Below are positions 53,861 through 63,090 of a stretch of DNA of 64,000 nt, in pieces. The position numbers were made by a program, and so were the translations under genes. Under the pieces are notes generated by a model. It was not told the origin of the DNA. It worked only from the letters and a program-made list of their open reading frames with translations, and did no database searches. Position 1 is the first letter of the stretch; every line of letters starts with the position of its first letter. The stretch is from Candidatus Rhodoferax mariagerensis (GTDB lineage: Bacteria; Pseudomonadota; Gammaproteobacteria; Burkholderiales; Burkholderiaceae_C): positions 62,001 through 126,000 of the forward strand of contig JADKAW010000013.1 in assembly GCA_016719055.1 (NCBI GenBank). Direction: 5' to 3'.

Positions 53861-56482
53861 CTAGGCCATCGTCGGCGTTCCCACAAGGGTCACCAAACTG
53901 CCAGTGGCCAGGTCGGCAGCAAGCAGCTCGTTGAGCCAGTCGCTGACCTGATTCAGGCTGGCGTTTTTGTCACCGTCCTCGTTTTGCAGGCGTTTGTCCT
54001 CGATCAGGAAGCCCAGGTGGTACAGGCCGTCTGCCACGGTATTGACGGCGTTGCGGCCAAACAATTCGGTGTTGGCACCGTCATTCTGCACCAGGTGGAA
54101 GCCGGTTTCGCTCTTGGCTTCATCGTCACCATGCAACTTGGTCCATTGCAGCAAATGGTTGGTTCGCAACCAGGCGTTTAGCTCGCGAACTTCATCGGTG
54201 TCAATGCGCCCGCCATCGGCCGCATTGGTGGCTTTGATAGCCGAGACAATCAGGCCGTTCATTGAATCTGCTGCCTTGGCACCCGCGTAGATGTCACTGG
54301 TCGAGATGTTTTTGATCAGTCCCGTGTCGGTGGTGATCAGATTGACCAGCTTGTCCAGGCCCGTGCCAGTGCTGCCCTGGGCATAAGGATTGACGGCGGC
54401 ATTGGCCAGGCTTCCGCCGGCCAGTTCTGCCGAAAGCAGGCTACCCAGCCATTGCGATACATCCTTGAGGCTGGCGTTGGTGTTGCCATCTTCGTTTTGC
54501 AAGCGGTTGTCGTCGATCTTGAAGCCCAGGTGGTACAGGCCGTCAGCCACGGTATCAACCGCATTCTTGCCATACAGCTGGGATTTTGCGCCATCGTCCT
54601 GCACCAGGTGAAAGCCGGTTTCGCTGTTTTTTTCGTCGTCACCATGCAGGGTTTTCCATTGTTCCTTGGCGTTGACGCGCAACCAGGCGTTGAGGTCGCG
54701 AACGTCGGCCACCGAAACGTCGCCATTGTTTGCAACCCCTGTGGCTTTGATCGCCTGCAAAATCATGGCGTTCATGGCATCGGCCGCACTGGCGCCCGCG
54801 TAAAGATCGGCGGCCGATATGTTGCGCGTCAACCCACTGTCGCTGGTGATGAGCTTAACCAGCTGGTCAAGACCAGTGCCGGTACTGCCCTGGATGTAAG
54901 GATTGACACTGGCGCTTTTTAGGGTGCCAGCTGCCAGTTCGGTGCTTAGCAAACTGTTTAACCAGTCGCTGACCTGCTTGAGGCTGGCGTTTTGGTTGCC
55001 ATCTTCGTTTTCCAGACGATCATCATTGATCTTGAAGCCCAGGTGGTACAGACCATCGGCCACCGTATCCACCGCGTTCTTGCCGTACAACTCAGACTTG
55101 GCGCCATCGTTTTGCACCAGATGGAAACCGGTCTCCTCGTTGTCTTCGTCATCACCGTGCAAGGTCTTCCATTTTTCCATGGCATTGCTGCGCAGCCAGG
55201 CGTTCAGGTCACGAACGTCACCGGCAGACACATCACCATTGTTGGCCACGCCCGTGGCTTTAATTGCCTGCAAAATCAGCGCATTCATGGCATCGGCCGC
55301 ACTGGCACCTGCATGAAGTTCGGCGGCTGAGACGTTGCGCGCCAAACCGCTGTCGCTGGTGATGAGTTTGACCAGCTGGTCAAGCCCGGTGCTGGTGCTG
55401 CCCTGAATGTAGGGGTTGACACTGGCGTTCTTCAGTGTACCGGCCGCCAGGTCGCTGGCAAGCAGGCCGTTTAGCCACTCGCTGACCTGCTTGAGACTGG
55501 CGTTGGCGTTGCCATCCTCGTTGGCGAGTTGTCCATCCTTGATCATGAAGCCCAGGTGGTACAGGCCATCGGCGACCGTATCGACCGCGTTCTTGCCATA
55601 CAACTGTGTTTTGGCGCCATCGTTTTGCACCAAGTGAAAACCGGTTTCTTCGCAGTCCTCGTCGTCACCGTGCAAGGTTTTCCATTGCTCCAATGCGTTC
55701 GTGCGCAGCCAGGCATTCAAGTCACGCACATCACCGGCTGAAACGTCGCCGTTGTTGGCCACGCCCGTGGCGCGGATGGCCTGCAGGATCAGCGCATTCA
55801 TGGCGTCAGCCGCCAATGCGGCGGTCTTGATCTCGCTGGTGGCGACCTTGTTGTTGAGGCCAGTGTCGGCAGTGATCAGATTCACCAGTTGGTCCAGGCC
55901 AGTGCGGGTGCTGCCGCTGACATAAGGGTTGACGGCGGCATTTTTCAGACTGCCAGCGCTCAAGTCGGCTGCAAGCAGATTGCTCAACCATTGCGCCACC
56001 TCCTTCACGCTGGCATTGTCGTTGCCGTCTTCGTTTTCGAGGCGGTCGTCATCGATCTTGAAGCCCAAATGGTAAATGCCGTCGGCCACCGTATTAACCG
56101 CGTTTTTGCCATACAACTCGGTCTTGGCACCATCGTTCTGGACCAAGTGAAAGCCGGTCTCGCTGCGATCCTCGTCGTCACCGTGCAACGTGGTCCAATC
56201 CTTGAGGTGGTTGGCACGCAGCCAGCCATTGAGGTCGCGCACATCTCCTGCGGTAATGTCGCTGTTGTTGGCGATGCCGGTGGCACGGATCGCCTGCACA
56301 ATCAGCGCGTTCATGGCATCGGCTGCTGTCGCAGCGCCAGCAATGTCTGTCGTACTGATTCTCTTGGCCAAGCTCGAGTCTGAGGTGATGATCGCAACCA
56401 GCTGGTCAAGCCCGGTCTGGGTGCGGCCCACAGGCAGTGTGACGGGTGTTACGGTCGGGCCGGTGTTGGTGGCGAGCGTCAT
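53861..56482 (-). CDS. Five-repeat secreted protein, probable type I secretion substrate
   Basis: 873 residues, acidic, no Sec signal. After a 22-residue leader come five repeats of about 172 residues, each built on TGLDQLV, AADAMNALILQAI, DVRDLNAWLR, TLHGDDE, ETGFHLVQNDGA, NAVDTVADGLYHLGF and NEDGN-NASLK. This module is known from calcium-binding hemolysin-type and heme-peroxidase-associated exoproteins. The short C-terminal end (ATGSLVTLVGTPTMA) fits a type I signal. Position ahead of the transporter genes supports export by that system. GGxGxDxxx RTX nonapeptides are missing. Activity unknown. Confidence 0.82.
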   Translation of the reverse strand: MTLATNTGPTVTPVTLPVGRTQTGLDQLVAIITSDSSLAKRISTTDIAGAATAADAMNALIVQAIRATGIANNSDITAGDVRDLNGWLRANHLKDWTTLHGDDEDRSETGFHLVQNDGAKTELYGKNAVNTVADGIYHLGFKIDDDRLENEDGNDNASVKEVAQWLSNLLAADLSAGSLKNAAVNPYVSGSTRTGLDQLVNLITADTGLNNKVATSEIKTAALAADAMNALILQAIRATGVANNGDVSAGDVRDLNAWLRTNALEQWKTLHGDDEDCEETGFHLVQNDGAKTQLYGKNAVDTVADGLYHLGFMIKDGQLANEDGNANASLKQVSEWLNGLLASDLAAGTLKNASVNPYIQGSTSTGLDQLVKLITSDSGLARNVSAAELHAGASAADAMNALILQAIKATGVANNGDVSAGDVRDLNAWLRSNAMEKWKTLHGDDEDNEETGFHLVQNDGAKSELYGKNAVDTVADGLYHLGFKINDDRLENEDGNQNASLKQVSDWLNSLLSTELAAGTLKSASVNPYIQGSTGTGLDQLVKLITSDSGLTRNISAADLYAGASAADAMNAMILQAIKATGVANNGDVSVADVRDLNAWLRVNAKEQWKTLHGDDEKNSETGFHLVQDDGAKSQLYGKNAVDTVADGLYHLGFKIDDNRLQNEDGNTNASLKDVSQWLGSLLSAELAGGSLANAAVNPYAQGSTGTGLDKLVNLITTDTGLIKNISTSDIYAGAKAADSMNGLIVSAIKATNAADGGRIDTDEVRELNAWLRTNHLLQWTKLHGDDEAKSETGFHLVQNDGANTELFGRNAVNTVADGLYHLGFLIEDKRLQNEDGDKNASLNQVSDWLNELLAADLATGSLVTLVGTPTMA
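53867..56416 (-). repeat. Five tandem ~515-bp coding repeats
   Basis: The units start near 56416, 55890, 55371, 54858 and 54336 (minus-strand TGLDQLV codons) and share long identical stretches in protein. Repeats 3 and 4 are the most alike, indicating recent duplication or conversion. The array could expand or contract by recombination. Confidence 0.85.
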
Positions 56483-56726
56483 GATGTTTCCTTCGGTTGG
56501 AGAGCAATGTCGTGATACTCGCCAACACGCCGAAAACAGTCAACAGGCACCTGTAACAGGGTTTTGACCAGAAAAATGCCACTATTTCGCCATAGCCCCA
56601 AGGCACAGATCGAAATTCCGGCAAATCAGCGCGGGCTGCCCGGTAGGTGCGGTAACAGATGTCACAGTTTTTTACATGCTTGCAGCCGCAAGGATGGCCA
56701 GACTCTGTTGTTGCCGCCGGGCACTG
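56483..56726. other. Intergenic region ahead of the secretion operon
   Basis: GAAGGAAAC before the ATG at 56482 is a good ribosome binding site. On the minus strand TGTGACATCTGTTACC (56651-56666) is a near match to a CRP half site pair. Otherwise nothing recognisable. Confidence 0.4.
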
Positions 56727-58259
56727 CTACTGAAAAGCCACTTCCACAAAACTGCGCAGCTTGCGGCTATGCAGTTGCTCAACGCCTTGTGCTCGCAGCA
56801 ACTCCAGTGCATAAATGCCAATTCGAAGGTGCTGGTCCACCCGCTCGCGGTAGAAGTGATTGGCCATGCCGGGCAGCTTGATTTCGCCGTGTAGCGGTTT
56901 GTCGCTGACGCACAGCAGCGTACCGTAAGGCACCCGAAAGCGAAAGCCATTGGCGGCAATGGTCGCACTTTCCATGTCCAGCGCAATGGCGCGACTCTGG
57001 CTGAAACGGCGTTGTGGGCCGTTGTCGGGCAACAGCTCCCAGTTGCGGTTGTCGGTGCTGGCCACGGTGCCGGTGCGCATGATGCTTTTCAGGTCAGCCC
57101 CCTTGAGTTGGGTCACTTCGGACACGGCCGACTCCAGCGCTACCTGAATTTCAGCCAGCGCGGGAATAGGCACCCACAGCGGCAGCTCTTCATCAAGCAC
57201 ATGGTCTTCACGCACGTAACCATGCGCCAGCACATAGTCGCCCAGTTGCTGTGTGGTGCGCAAGCCCGCGCAGTGCCCCAGCATGATCCAGGCATGCGGG
57301 CGCAACACGGCGATGTGATCGGTAATCGTCTTGGCATTGGCCGGGCCGACACCAATGTTGACCATGGTGATGCCGCTGCCATCGCCGCGTTTGAGGTGGT
57401 AGGCGGGCATTTGGGGCAGGCGCGGTGGTGGCGTGCCGATCGTGGAGCGTCGGCGCATCAAATTGGGGTCAGACCCCAATTCGGCAACGCCAATCGAGCT
57501 TGCCGCCAAATTTGTTGTCACCACGTTTCCGGGCTCGACAAACGCTATGTATTCGCTAGCAGTATCCGCTATGGCTGCGTGGCCCAGAGCAATAAATTCA
57601 TCAATATAAAACTGGTAATTGGTAAACAGCACAAAGTTCTGGAAGTGTTCAGGCAGTGTGCCGGTGTAGTGGCGCAGGCGCTGAAGCGAGTAATCAACGC
57701 GGTTGGCTGTGAACAGGCTCAACGGCTGTGCCTCGCCCCGGTGAGGCGTGTAGGTACCGTTGGCAATGCCGTCGTCCATGGCAGCCAGGTCGGGCAAGTC
57801 GAACACATCGCGCATCAACTGATGCCGTGCTGGGCTCATGTTGCCTTCAATGTGCTCATTGTCTGCAAACGAGAAATGCACGGGGATGGGCTGGTTGCTG
57901 GTGCCCACTTCCAGCGCCACCTGGTGGTTTTCCAGCAGCAAGGTGAACTGTGCCAGGTAATAGCTGGCATACAGGTCGGGGCGCGTCAGTGTGGTCTCAA
58001 ACCGGCCGGCACCGGCGACAAAACCATAACTCAGGCGCGCCGTTTTGTCCGCGCCAAGCCGCGCGACGGTGTCGGTCTGCACCCGCACAAACGGGTAACA
58101 GGCGCGTACCCGTCCAGGCAACTCGTCCCCCGCCACAAAAGCCTGCATGGCCTGGCGCAAATGGGCGATGCTGGCGTCGTAAATCAGCCGCGCCTGGGCC
58201 AGTGCGGTGGCGGGGTCGGTAAAGCGTTGGGGGGCGATGAATTCGGGCAGGTAGGACAT
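56727..58259 (-). CDS. amn: AMP nucleosidase
   Basis: Hydrolyses AMP to adenine and ribose-5-phosphate, adjusting the AMP pool. 510 residues: N-terminal domain from FTDPATALAQARLIYDAS, linker and the C-terminal nucleoside phosphorylase-type domain (GDGSGITMVNIGVGPANAKTI, LGHCAGLRTTQQLGDYVL, RAIALDMESATIAANGFRFRVPYGTLL, DKPLHGEIKLPG). Full length as in E. coli Amn. Divergent from gshA. Confidence 0.97.
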   Translation of the reverse strand: MSYLPEFIAPQRFTDPATALAQARLIYDASIAHLRQAMQAFVAGDELPGRVRACYPFVRVQTDTVARLGADKTARLSYGFVAGAGRFETTLTRPDLYASYYLAQFTLLLENHQVALEVGTSNQPIPVHFSFADNEHIEGNMSPARHQLMRDVFDLPDLAAMDDGIANGTYTPHRGEAQPLSLFTANRVDYSLQRLRHYTGTLPEHFQNFVLFTNYQFYIDEFIALGHAAIADTASEYIAFVEPGNVVTTNLAASSIGVAELGSDPNLMRRRSTIGTPPPRLPQMPAYHLKRGDGSGITMVNIGVGPANAKTITDHIAVLRPHAWIMLGHCAGLRTTQQLGDYVLAHGYVREDHVLDEELPLWVPIPALAEIQVALESAVSEVTQLKGADLKSIMRTGTVASTDNRNWELLPDNGPQRRFSQSRAIALDMESATIAANGFRFRVPYGTLLCVSDKPLHGEIKLPGMANHFYRERVDQHLRIGIYALELLRAQGVEQLHSRKLRSFVEVAFQ

Positions 58260-58342
58260 GCCGACATTGTTTCATGCCTGTGTGACAGTGCGGGTTAGCC
58301 CGGGTGATGCCATACTCTGCACCCCATAAATCCTGTCATGCC

Positions 58343-59905
58343 ATGCTGAAATTTACCTGCTGCGACCAGATTCGCCAGTTTTCCGAGCCCGCCAACGCAG
58401 CCTTGCTGCGCGGCATACAACGTGGTTATGAGCGCGAGTGTTTGCGTGTGGACGAAACCGGCAAACTGGCCCACACGCCCCACCCCTCGGCGCTGGGCAG
58501 CAAGCTCACCCATCCGTGGATCACCACCGACTACGCAGAGGCGCTGCTGGAGTTCATCACACCGCCGTCGACTGACCCGGGTTTTCCGCTGCGGTTTTTA
58601 ACGGACATTCACGCATTTAGCGCACGCCAGCTGGGCGACGAACTGCTGTGGGCGGGCTCCATGCCCTGCAAGATCGGTGAGGATGCCGACATTGCCATTG
58701 CCAACTATGGCAGTTCTAACGCTGCGCGCTTCAAGCAGGTGTACCGCGAAGGCCTGGGCCTGCGTTATGGCCGGGCGATGCAGACCATTGCCGGGGCCCA
58801 TTTCAACTGGTCTTTGCCAGATGACTTCTGGCATGCACTGCAGAGCATCTGCCCGGGTGACGGCAGCTTGCAGGACAACGTGAACGATCGTTACTTTGGG
58901 TTGATTCGCAACTTTTTGCGCTGTGGCTGGCTGGTGCCGTATCTGTTCGGTGCCTCACCAGCGCTGTGCAAAAGTTTTTTGCAAGGCCACCCCAGCGACC
59001 TGGTCGAGCTCACGCCTGGCACGCTGCATGGGCCACATGCCACCAGCCTGCGCATGAGCGACCTGGGTTACCAGAACCATTCGCAGGACAAGCTGGCAGT
59101 CAGTTTTAATTCGCTGCAGGACTACACCGCTGCACTGGAGGCCGCCATTCGCACGCCCGACCCATATTACGAAGAGTTGGGCGCGCACCGGGGCGACCGC
59201 TGGCTCCAGCTCAACGCCTGCCTGCTGCAAACCGAAAGCGAGTTTTACGCTCCAATGCGGCCCAAACGCATCGGGCTGCAGGGCGAGCGCCCGGCGTTGG
59301 CGCTGGCGCGTTATGGCGTGCAATATGTCGAGATGCGACTGTTTGACCTGAACCCGTTCATCGACATTGGCATCGCCCCCGAGCAAAACCTGTTTGCCGA
59401 CACACTGCTGCTGATGTGCCTGTTTCGCACCAGCCCGCCCATCACCAGCCGCGAGCAGGGCGAAAACGACGAGAACAAACACCGGGTGGTGACGCGCGGG
59501 CGCCAGCCGGGTCTGCAACTGCTGGTGCATAACCGTGAGCAGCCGCTGCGCACGCTGGCGCATGAGTTGTTTGACGACATGGCCCCATTCGCCGCCATGC
59601 TGGATGGTGCCTATGGCAGTACCCGCCATACCCTGGCTTTGCAGCAGCTGCGCCAGCGCATCGACCACCCTGAGTTGACGCCCTCAGCGCTGGTGATCGA
59701 GGCGATCACGCAGCATGGCGGCTACTTTGACTTTGCCAACGCGATGTCTGAAAAGCACACCCGAAGCCTGCAGGCGGCAGCGCTGAGCGCGCAGGACGAC
59801 GAGCGGTTTCGGGCCAGTGTGCAGGACTCGCTGGCGTTGCAGGCCCAGCTGGATGCAGTGGTGCAGGAGCCGTTTGAGGACTTTGTTGCGGCTTATTACG
59901 CTTGA
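58343..59905 (+). CDS. gshA: Glutamate-cysteine ligase (proteobacterial GshA type)
   Basis: First step of glutathione synthesis, ATP-dependent. About 520 residues from ATG 58343 (MLKFTCCDQIRQF); 13 further upstream codons are not needed. Family hallmarks are GIQRGYERECLRV, TDYAEALLEFITP, MQTIAGAHFNWSLPD, LTPGTLHGPHATSLRMSDLGY and the C-terminal ALVIEAITQHGGYFDFA. gshB is not in the window. Confidence 0.96.
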   Translation: MLKFTCCDQIRQFSEPANAALLRGIQRGYERECLRVDETGKLAHTPHPSALGSKLTHPWITTDYAEALLEFITPPSTDPGFPLRFLTDIHAFSARQLGDELLWAGSMPCKIGEDADIAIANYGSSNAARFKQVYREGLGLRYGRAMQTIAGAHFNWSLPDDFWHALQSICPGDGSLQDNVNDRYFGLIRNFLRCGWLVPYLFGASPALCKSFLQGHPSDLVELTPGTLHGPHATSLRMSDLGYQNHSQDKLAVSFNSLQDYTAALEAAIRTPDPYYEELGAHRGDRWLQLNACLLQTESEFYAPMRPKRIGLQGERPALALARYGVQYVEMRLFDLNPFIDIGIAPEQNLFADTLLLMCLFRTSPPITSREQGENDENKHRVVTRGRQPGLQLLVHNREQPLRTLAHELFDDMAPFAAMLDGAYGSTRHTLALQQLRQRIDHPELTPSALVIEAITQHGGYFDFANAMSEKHTRSLQAAALSAQDDERFRASVQDSLALQAQLDAVVQEPFEDFVAAYYA

Positions 59906-60232
59906 TTGTTGGGCTGGCTATTTTTTGACTTGTCAGTGAAATCTGTGGGTAGTTTTTGGGGAATTTGGGTTATCGGCGCGGACGTTCCAGCCAATTGGTC
60001 AGCACGTCGACCCAGAGCAAGCCGCCGCGAATCCGAGGCCCTTCGTCGGTGGCGATGGCAATATAGGTCAATCGGCTATTTCTTGCGCTGCGGGTCCCAC
60101 AGAGTTGCAAAAAGGACTTTGCTTTTTAGGGTAAACCCGAAATTGCACTAGAACTCTTCCCCTAGAACCGCCAAAAATTGGTGTGAAGATTCGGAATTGC
60201 TGCAAAATAGAACGATCGTTCTTTTATGCACC
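59906..60232. other. Intergenic region with an apparent gene remnant and TetR operator
   Basis: On the minus strand from about 60066 to a stop at 59970-59972 the frame reads TYIAIATDEGPRIRGG, then LLWVDVLTNWLERPRR, which looks like a real protein end without a start. The operator at 60209-60222 is listed separately. No other gene is convincing; an 81-codon plus-strand ORF at 59906 is probably chance. Confidence 0.4.
60209..60222. promoter_or_regulatory. TetR-family operator (perfect palindrome)
   Basis: AGAACGATCGTTCT is a perfect 14-bp palindrome, 11 bp before the regulator's ATG. TetR-family regulators normally bind such sites next to their own genes, so autoregulation and control of the downstream acyl-CoA genes are likely. 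Confidence 0.7.
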
Positions 60233-60922
60233 ATGATTCCATCCCCTTACAAACCAAGCTCTGAAAGTGACAATCCTGCGCTTACGTCACGGGGCGAACG
60301 CGCCCTGCAAAAGGGCCAGCAAACCAAGCAGCTCATCATTGACGCTGCGCTGGGTCTGGCCGAACAAATTGGTCTGGAGGGCCTGAGCATTGGTACGCTG
60401 GCCGAAGTCACCCGCATGAGCAAGTCTGGCGTGTTTGCCCATTTCGGCTCGCGTGAGGAGCTGCAAATTTCGGTGATCCGCGAGTATGACAAGCGTTTTG
60501 CAGACGAGGTTTTTTTCCCGGCCATGAATGAACCGCAGGGGCTGCCGCGGGTGCGCGCACTGTTTGCCAACTGGATGAAACGGGTAGCGGTTGAAATTCA
60601 ATCCGGCTGCATCTTCATTAGTGGTGCGGTCGAGTTTGACGACCGGCCCGGTCCCGTGCGCGACGCACTTGCCTCTTCCGTTCAGACCTGGCTGGCGGCC
60701 ATGTACCGCGCCGTGGTGCAGGCAAAAGATCTCGGTCATCTGGTCGGCGACGCCGACGAGAAACAAATGGCTTTTGAGATTCACGGCCTGATCCTGGCCC
60801 TGCACTATGAGGCCCGCTTTCTGAAAAACCCGGGGGCAATTGACCATGCCAACACCGGTTTTGAGAACATTTTGTTGCGTTACGGCAAATCAGTCGCCAG
60901 ACCGATGCCTGCCCAGCGCTGA
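60233..60922 (+). CDS. TetR/AcrR family transcriptional regulator
   Basis: 229 residues from ATG 60233. The DNA-binding domain covers about residues 28-75 (TKQLIIDAALGLAEQIGLEG, LSIGTLAEVTRMSKSGVFAHFGSREEL). The C-terminal ligand domain (VEIQSGCIFISGAVEFDDRPG) resembles the YcnC/DhaS-type TetR group. It is 29 bp before the acyl-CoA dehydrogenase gene, likely the same operon. An acyl-CoA effector is plausible, by analogy with other regulators of beta-oxidation. Confidence 0.93.
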   Translation: MIPSPYKPSSESDNPALTSRGERALQKGQQTKQLIIDAALGLAEQIGLEGLSIGTLAEVTRMSKSGVFAHFGSREELQISVIREYDKRFADEVFFPAMNEPQGLPRVRALFANWMKRVAVEIQSGCIFISGAVEFDDRPGPVRDALASSVQTWLAAMYRAVVQAKDLGHLVGDADEKQMAFEIHGLILALHYEARFLKNPGAIDHANTGFENILLRYGKSVARPMPAQR

Positions 60923-60951
60923 ATTCAATCCACCTTCAAGGAGAAAACCAA

Positions 60952-62748
60952 ATGGCCATCTATACCCCACCGCTGCGTGACATGCAGTTTGTCTTGCACG
61001 AAGTGCTCAATGTCACGGCTGATCTGCAGGCCATGCCCTTGCATGCCGACATCGATGCCGACACCATCAACGCCGTGCTCGAAGAAGGTGGCAAATTCGC
61101 AGCCGATGTGCTGCTGCCGATCAACATCAGCGGCGACAGCGAAAGCTGCAAGCTCGACCCGGTGACCCATGAGGTCAAAACCCCGGCGGGTTTCAAGGCC
61201 GCATACGACCAGTACATTGCCGGTGGCTGGGCCGCATTGGCCTGTGACCCGGCATATGGTGGCCAGGGCCTGCCGCTGGTGGTCAACCAACTGTTTTACG
61301 AAATGATGAACTCGGCCAACCAGGCCTGGACCACGTACCCGGGCCTGACCCACGGTGCCTATGCGGCACTGCACACCCATGGCACCGAGACGCAGAAAGA
61401 CACCTACCTGCACAAGATGACCAGCGGCGAATGGACCGGTGCCATGTGCCTGACCGAGCCGCATTGCGGCACCGACTTGGGGCTGATGCGCACCAAGGCC
61501 GAGCCCCAACCGGATGGCACATACAAGATTACCGGTACCAAAATCTTCATCAGCGCGGGTGAGCACGACCTGGCCGCCAACATCATCCACCTGGTGCTGG
61601 CGCGCCTGCCTGACGCCCCCCCCGGCATCAAGGGCGTGAGCCTGTTCATCGTGCCGAAATACCTGGTCAATGCGGATGGCTCCATCGGCGCGCGCAACGC
61701 GATTATTGCTTCCCGGCTGGAGCATAAGATGGGCATCAAGGCCAGCGCCACCGCGCAAATCGAGCTTGAAGGTGCGGTCGGCACCATGGTCGGCCAGCCC
61801 AACAAGGGCATGCAGGGCATGTTTGTCATGATGAACGCGGCCCGTCTGGGCGTCGGCAACCAATCCCTGGGCCTGACCGAGGTGACCTTCCAGAACGCCC
61901 TGGCCTACGCCAAGGACCGCATCCAGATGCGCAGCCTCACTGGCCCCAAAGCCAAAAACCTGCCGGCCGACCCGATCATCGTGCACCCCGATGTGCGCAA
62001 GATGCTCTTGACCGCCAAGGCGTACGCCGAGGGCGGTCGTGCCTTGCTATGCTTCAGTTCGATGTTGCTGGAAAAAGATCACAACCACCCCGATGAGGCG
62101 GTGCGCAAGGACGCCGGCGAAATGCTGGCCATGCTGACCCCGATTGTCAAAGCCTTTATCACCGACAACGGCCACCTGTCCACCAATGCCTGCATGCAGG
62201 TGTTTGGTGGCCATGGCTTCATCAAGGACAATGGCATGGAGCAGTTTGTGCGCGACAACCGCATCAACATGATTTACGAGGGCACCAACACCATCCAGAG
62301 CCTGGACCTGCTGGGGCGTAAGGTCCTGGGCAACCAGGGTGCCACCCTGAAGAAATTCGGCAAGCTGATTGGCGCGCTGGTCGCCGAAGAAGGTGTCAAT
62401 GAAAAAATGGCCGAATTCATCACCCCGATTGCGATTCTGGGCGAACAGATGACCAAGTTCACCACCGAACTGGGTTTCAAGGGCTTCCAGAACCCCGATG
62501 AAATAGGTGCGGCGGCGGTGGACTATTTGCGCGTTGCCGGGCATCTGGTGTTTGGCTACTTCTGGGCCCGCATGGCGCAGGTGGCTTTGCGCCAGATTGC
62601 CGCTGGCAGCACCGACCCGTTTTATACCGCCAAGCTGCAAACGGCGCGCTTTTACTTCGCCAAGTTATTCCCCGAAACCTCCACGCTGATGCGCACCGCG
62701 CGCACCGGCTGCAAGGTCTTGATGGAAACTGATGCGGCCTTGGCCTGA
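60952..62748 (+). CDS. Acyl-CoA dehydrogenase (large, DmdC/FadE-like with C-terminal extension)
   Basis: FAD-dependent alpha,beta-dehydrogenation of acyl-CoA. 598 residues, longer than short-chain forms and matching the ~600-residue type with a DUF1974-like or DmdC-type tail. CLTEPHCGTDLGLMRTKAEP is the FAD/substrate segment, the catalytic Glu lies near residue 442 in MIYEGTNTIQSLDLLGRKVL. AAGGAG 8 nt before ATG 60952. Followed, after a remnant, by 3-hydroxyacyl-CoA dehydrogenase, the next two steps of the pathway. Confidence 0.95.
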   Translation: MAIYTPPLRDMQFVLHEVLNVTADLQAMPLHADIDADTINAVLEEGGKFAADVLLPINISGDSESCKLDPVTHEVKTPAGFKAAYDQYIAGGWAALACDPAYGGQGLPLVVNQLFYEMMNSANQAWTTYPGLTHGAYAALHTHGTETQKDTYLHKMTSGEWTGAMCLTEPHCGTDLGLMRTKAEPQPDGTYKITGTKIFISAGEHDLAANIIHLVLARLPDAPPGIKGVSLFIVPKYLVNADGSIGARNAIIASRLEHKMGIKASATAQIELEGAVGTMVGQPNKGMQGMFVMMNAARLGVGNQSLGLTEVTFQNALAYAKDRIQMRSLTGPKAKNLPADPIIVHPDVRKMLLTAKAYAEGGRALLCFSSMLLEKDHNHPDEAVRKDAGEMLAMLTPIVKAFITDNGHLSTNACMQVFGGHGFIKDNGMEQFVRDNRINMIYEGTNTIQSLDLLGRKVLGNQGATLKKFGKLIGALVAEEGVNEKMAEFITPIAILGEQMTKFTTELGFKGFQNPDEIGAAAVDYLRVAGHLVFGYFWARMAQVALRQIAAGSTDPFYTAKLQTARFYFAKLFPETSTLMRTARTGCKVLMETDAALA

Positions 62749-62780
62749 TGTTTTATAACGATTAGTAGCGCAGGATTTAT

Positions 62781-62960
62781 ATGACTAATAGGTCTCTAGC
62801 CCACACACCTGCTGCGTTAAAAGCTGCTTTTTTTGTAGCAGTCGGCAGCACTGTAGCGGCCCAGATGACCCCGGTAGGCAGCTGGCACAGCATCGATGAC
62901 AAACCTGGCAAGCTCAATAGCCTGATCGTCATCAATGAAGCTGACCAAAGCGGCGTCTGC
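62781..62960 (+). pseudogene. Truncated DUF2147 protein
   Basis: A signal-like start (MTNRSLAHTPAALKAAFFVA) is followed by PVGSWHSIDDKPGKLNSLIV, the beginning of a DUF2147 domain, and INEAD. After that the sequence no longer matches and runs into a REP-like repeat, with the stop at 63071. The rest of the domain is missing. Confidence 0.55.
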
Positions 62961-63009
62961 AAGGAATGCACCGACGATCGCCAGGACGCGCGTTCAGTAA
63001 ACCGCCAGC

Positions 63010-63081
63010 TGTTCGCCCTGAGCTTGTCAATGGGCATATCAGAACGTATTCAAGGGCTTCGACAAGCTTAAGCCCGAACGG
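63010..63081. repeat. REP-like inverted repeat
   Basis: TGTTCGCCCTGAGCTTGTC at the left and GACAAGCTTAAGCCCGAACG at the right form an imperfect inverted repeat about 70 bp long. It matches the widespread ...CTTCGACAAGCTCAG... intergenic element of betaproteobacteria. The right arm ends in GGAG, 8 nt before the next ATG, and thus provides the ribosome binding site. Confidence 0.75.
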
Positions 63082-63090
63082 AGTTAAACC

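Noticed and set aside
53867..56416. Possible CRISPR or other direct-repeat array
   Set aside because: The repeats are ~515 bp, in frame and part of one protein gene.
57530..57600. AT-rich stretch in amn resembling the dispersed repeat
   Set aside because: The residues are those expected in AMP nucleosidase, so no insertion.
59906..60151. 81-codon ORF after gshA
   Set aside because: No family, no ribosome binding site, overlaps a more convincing remnant on the other strand.
62752..62800. Possible eighth repeat copy after the acyl-CoA dehydrogenase gene
   Set aside because: Only AGTAGCGCAGGATTTATATG is similar; the AAGGGCTAGAG core is absent.
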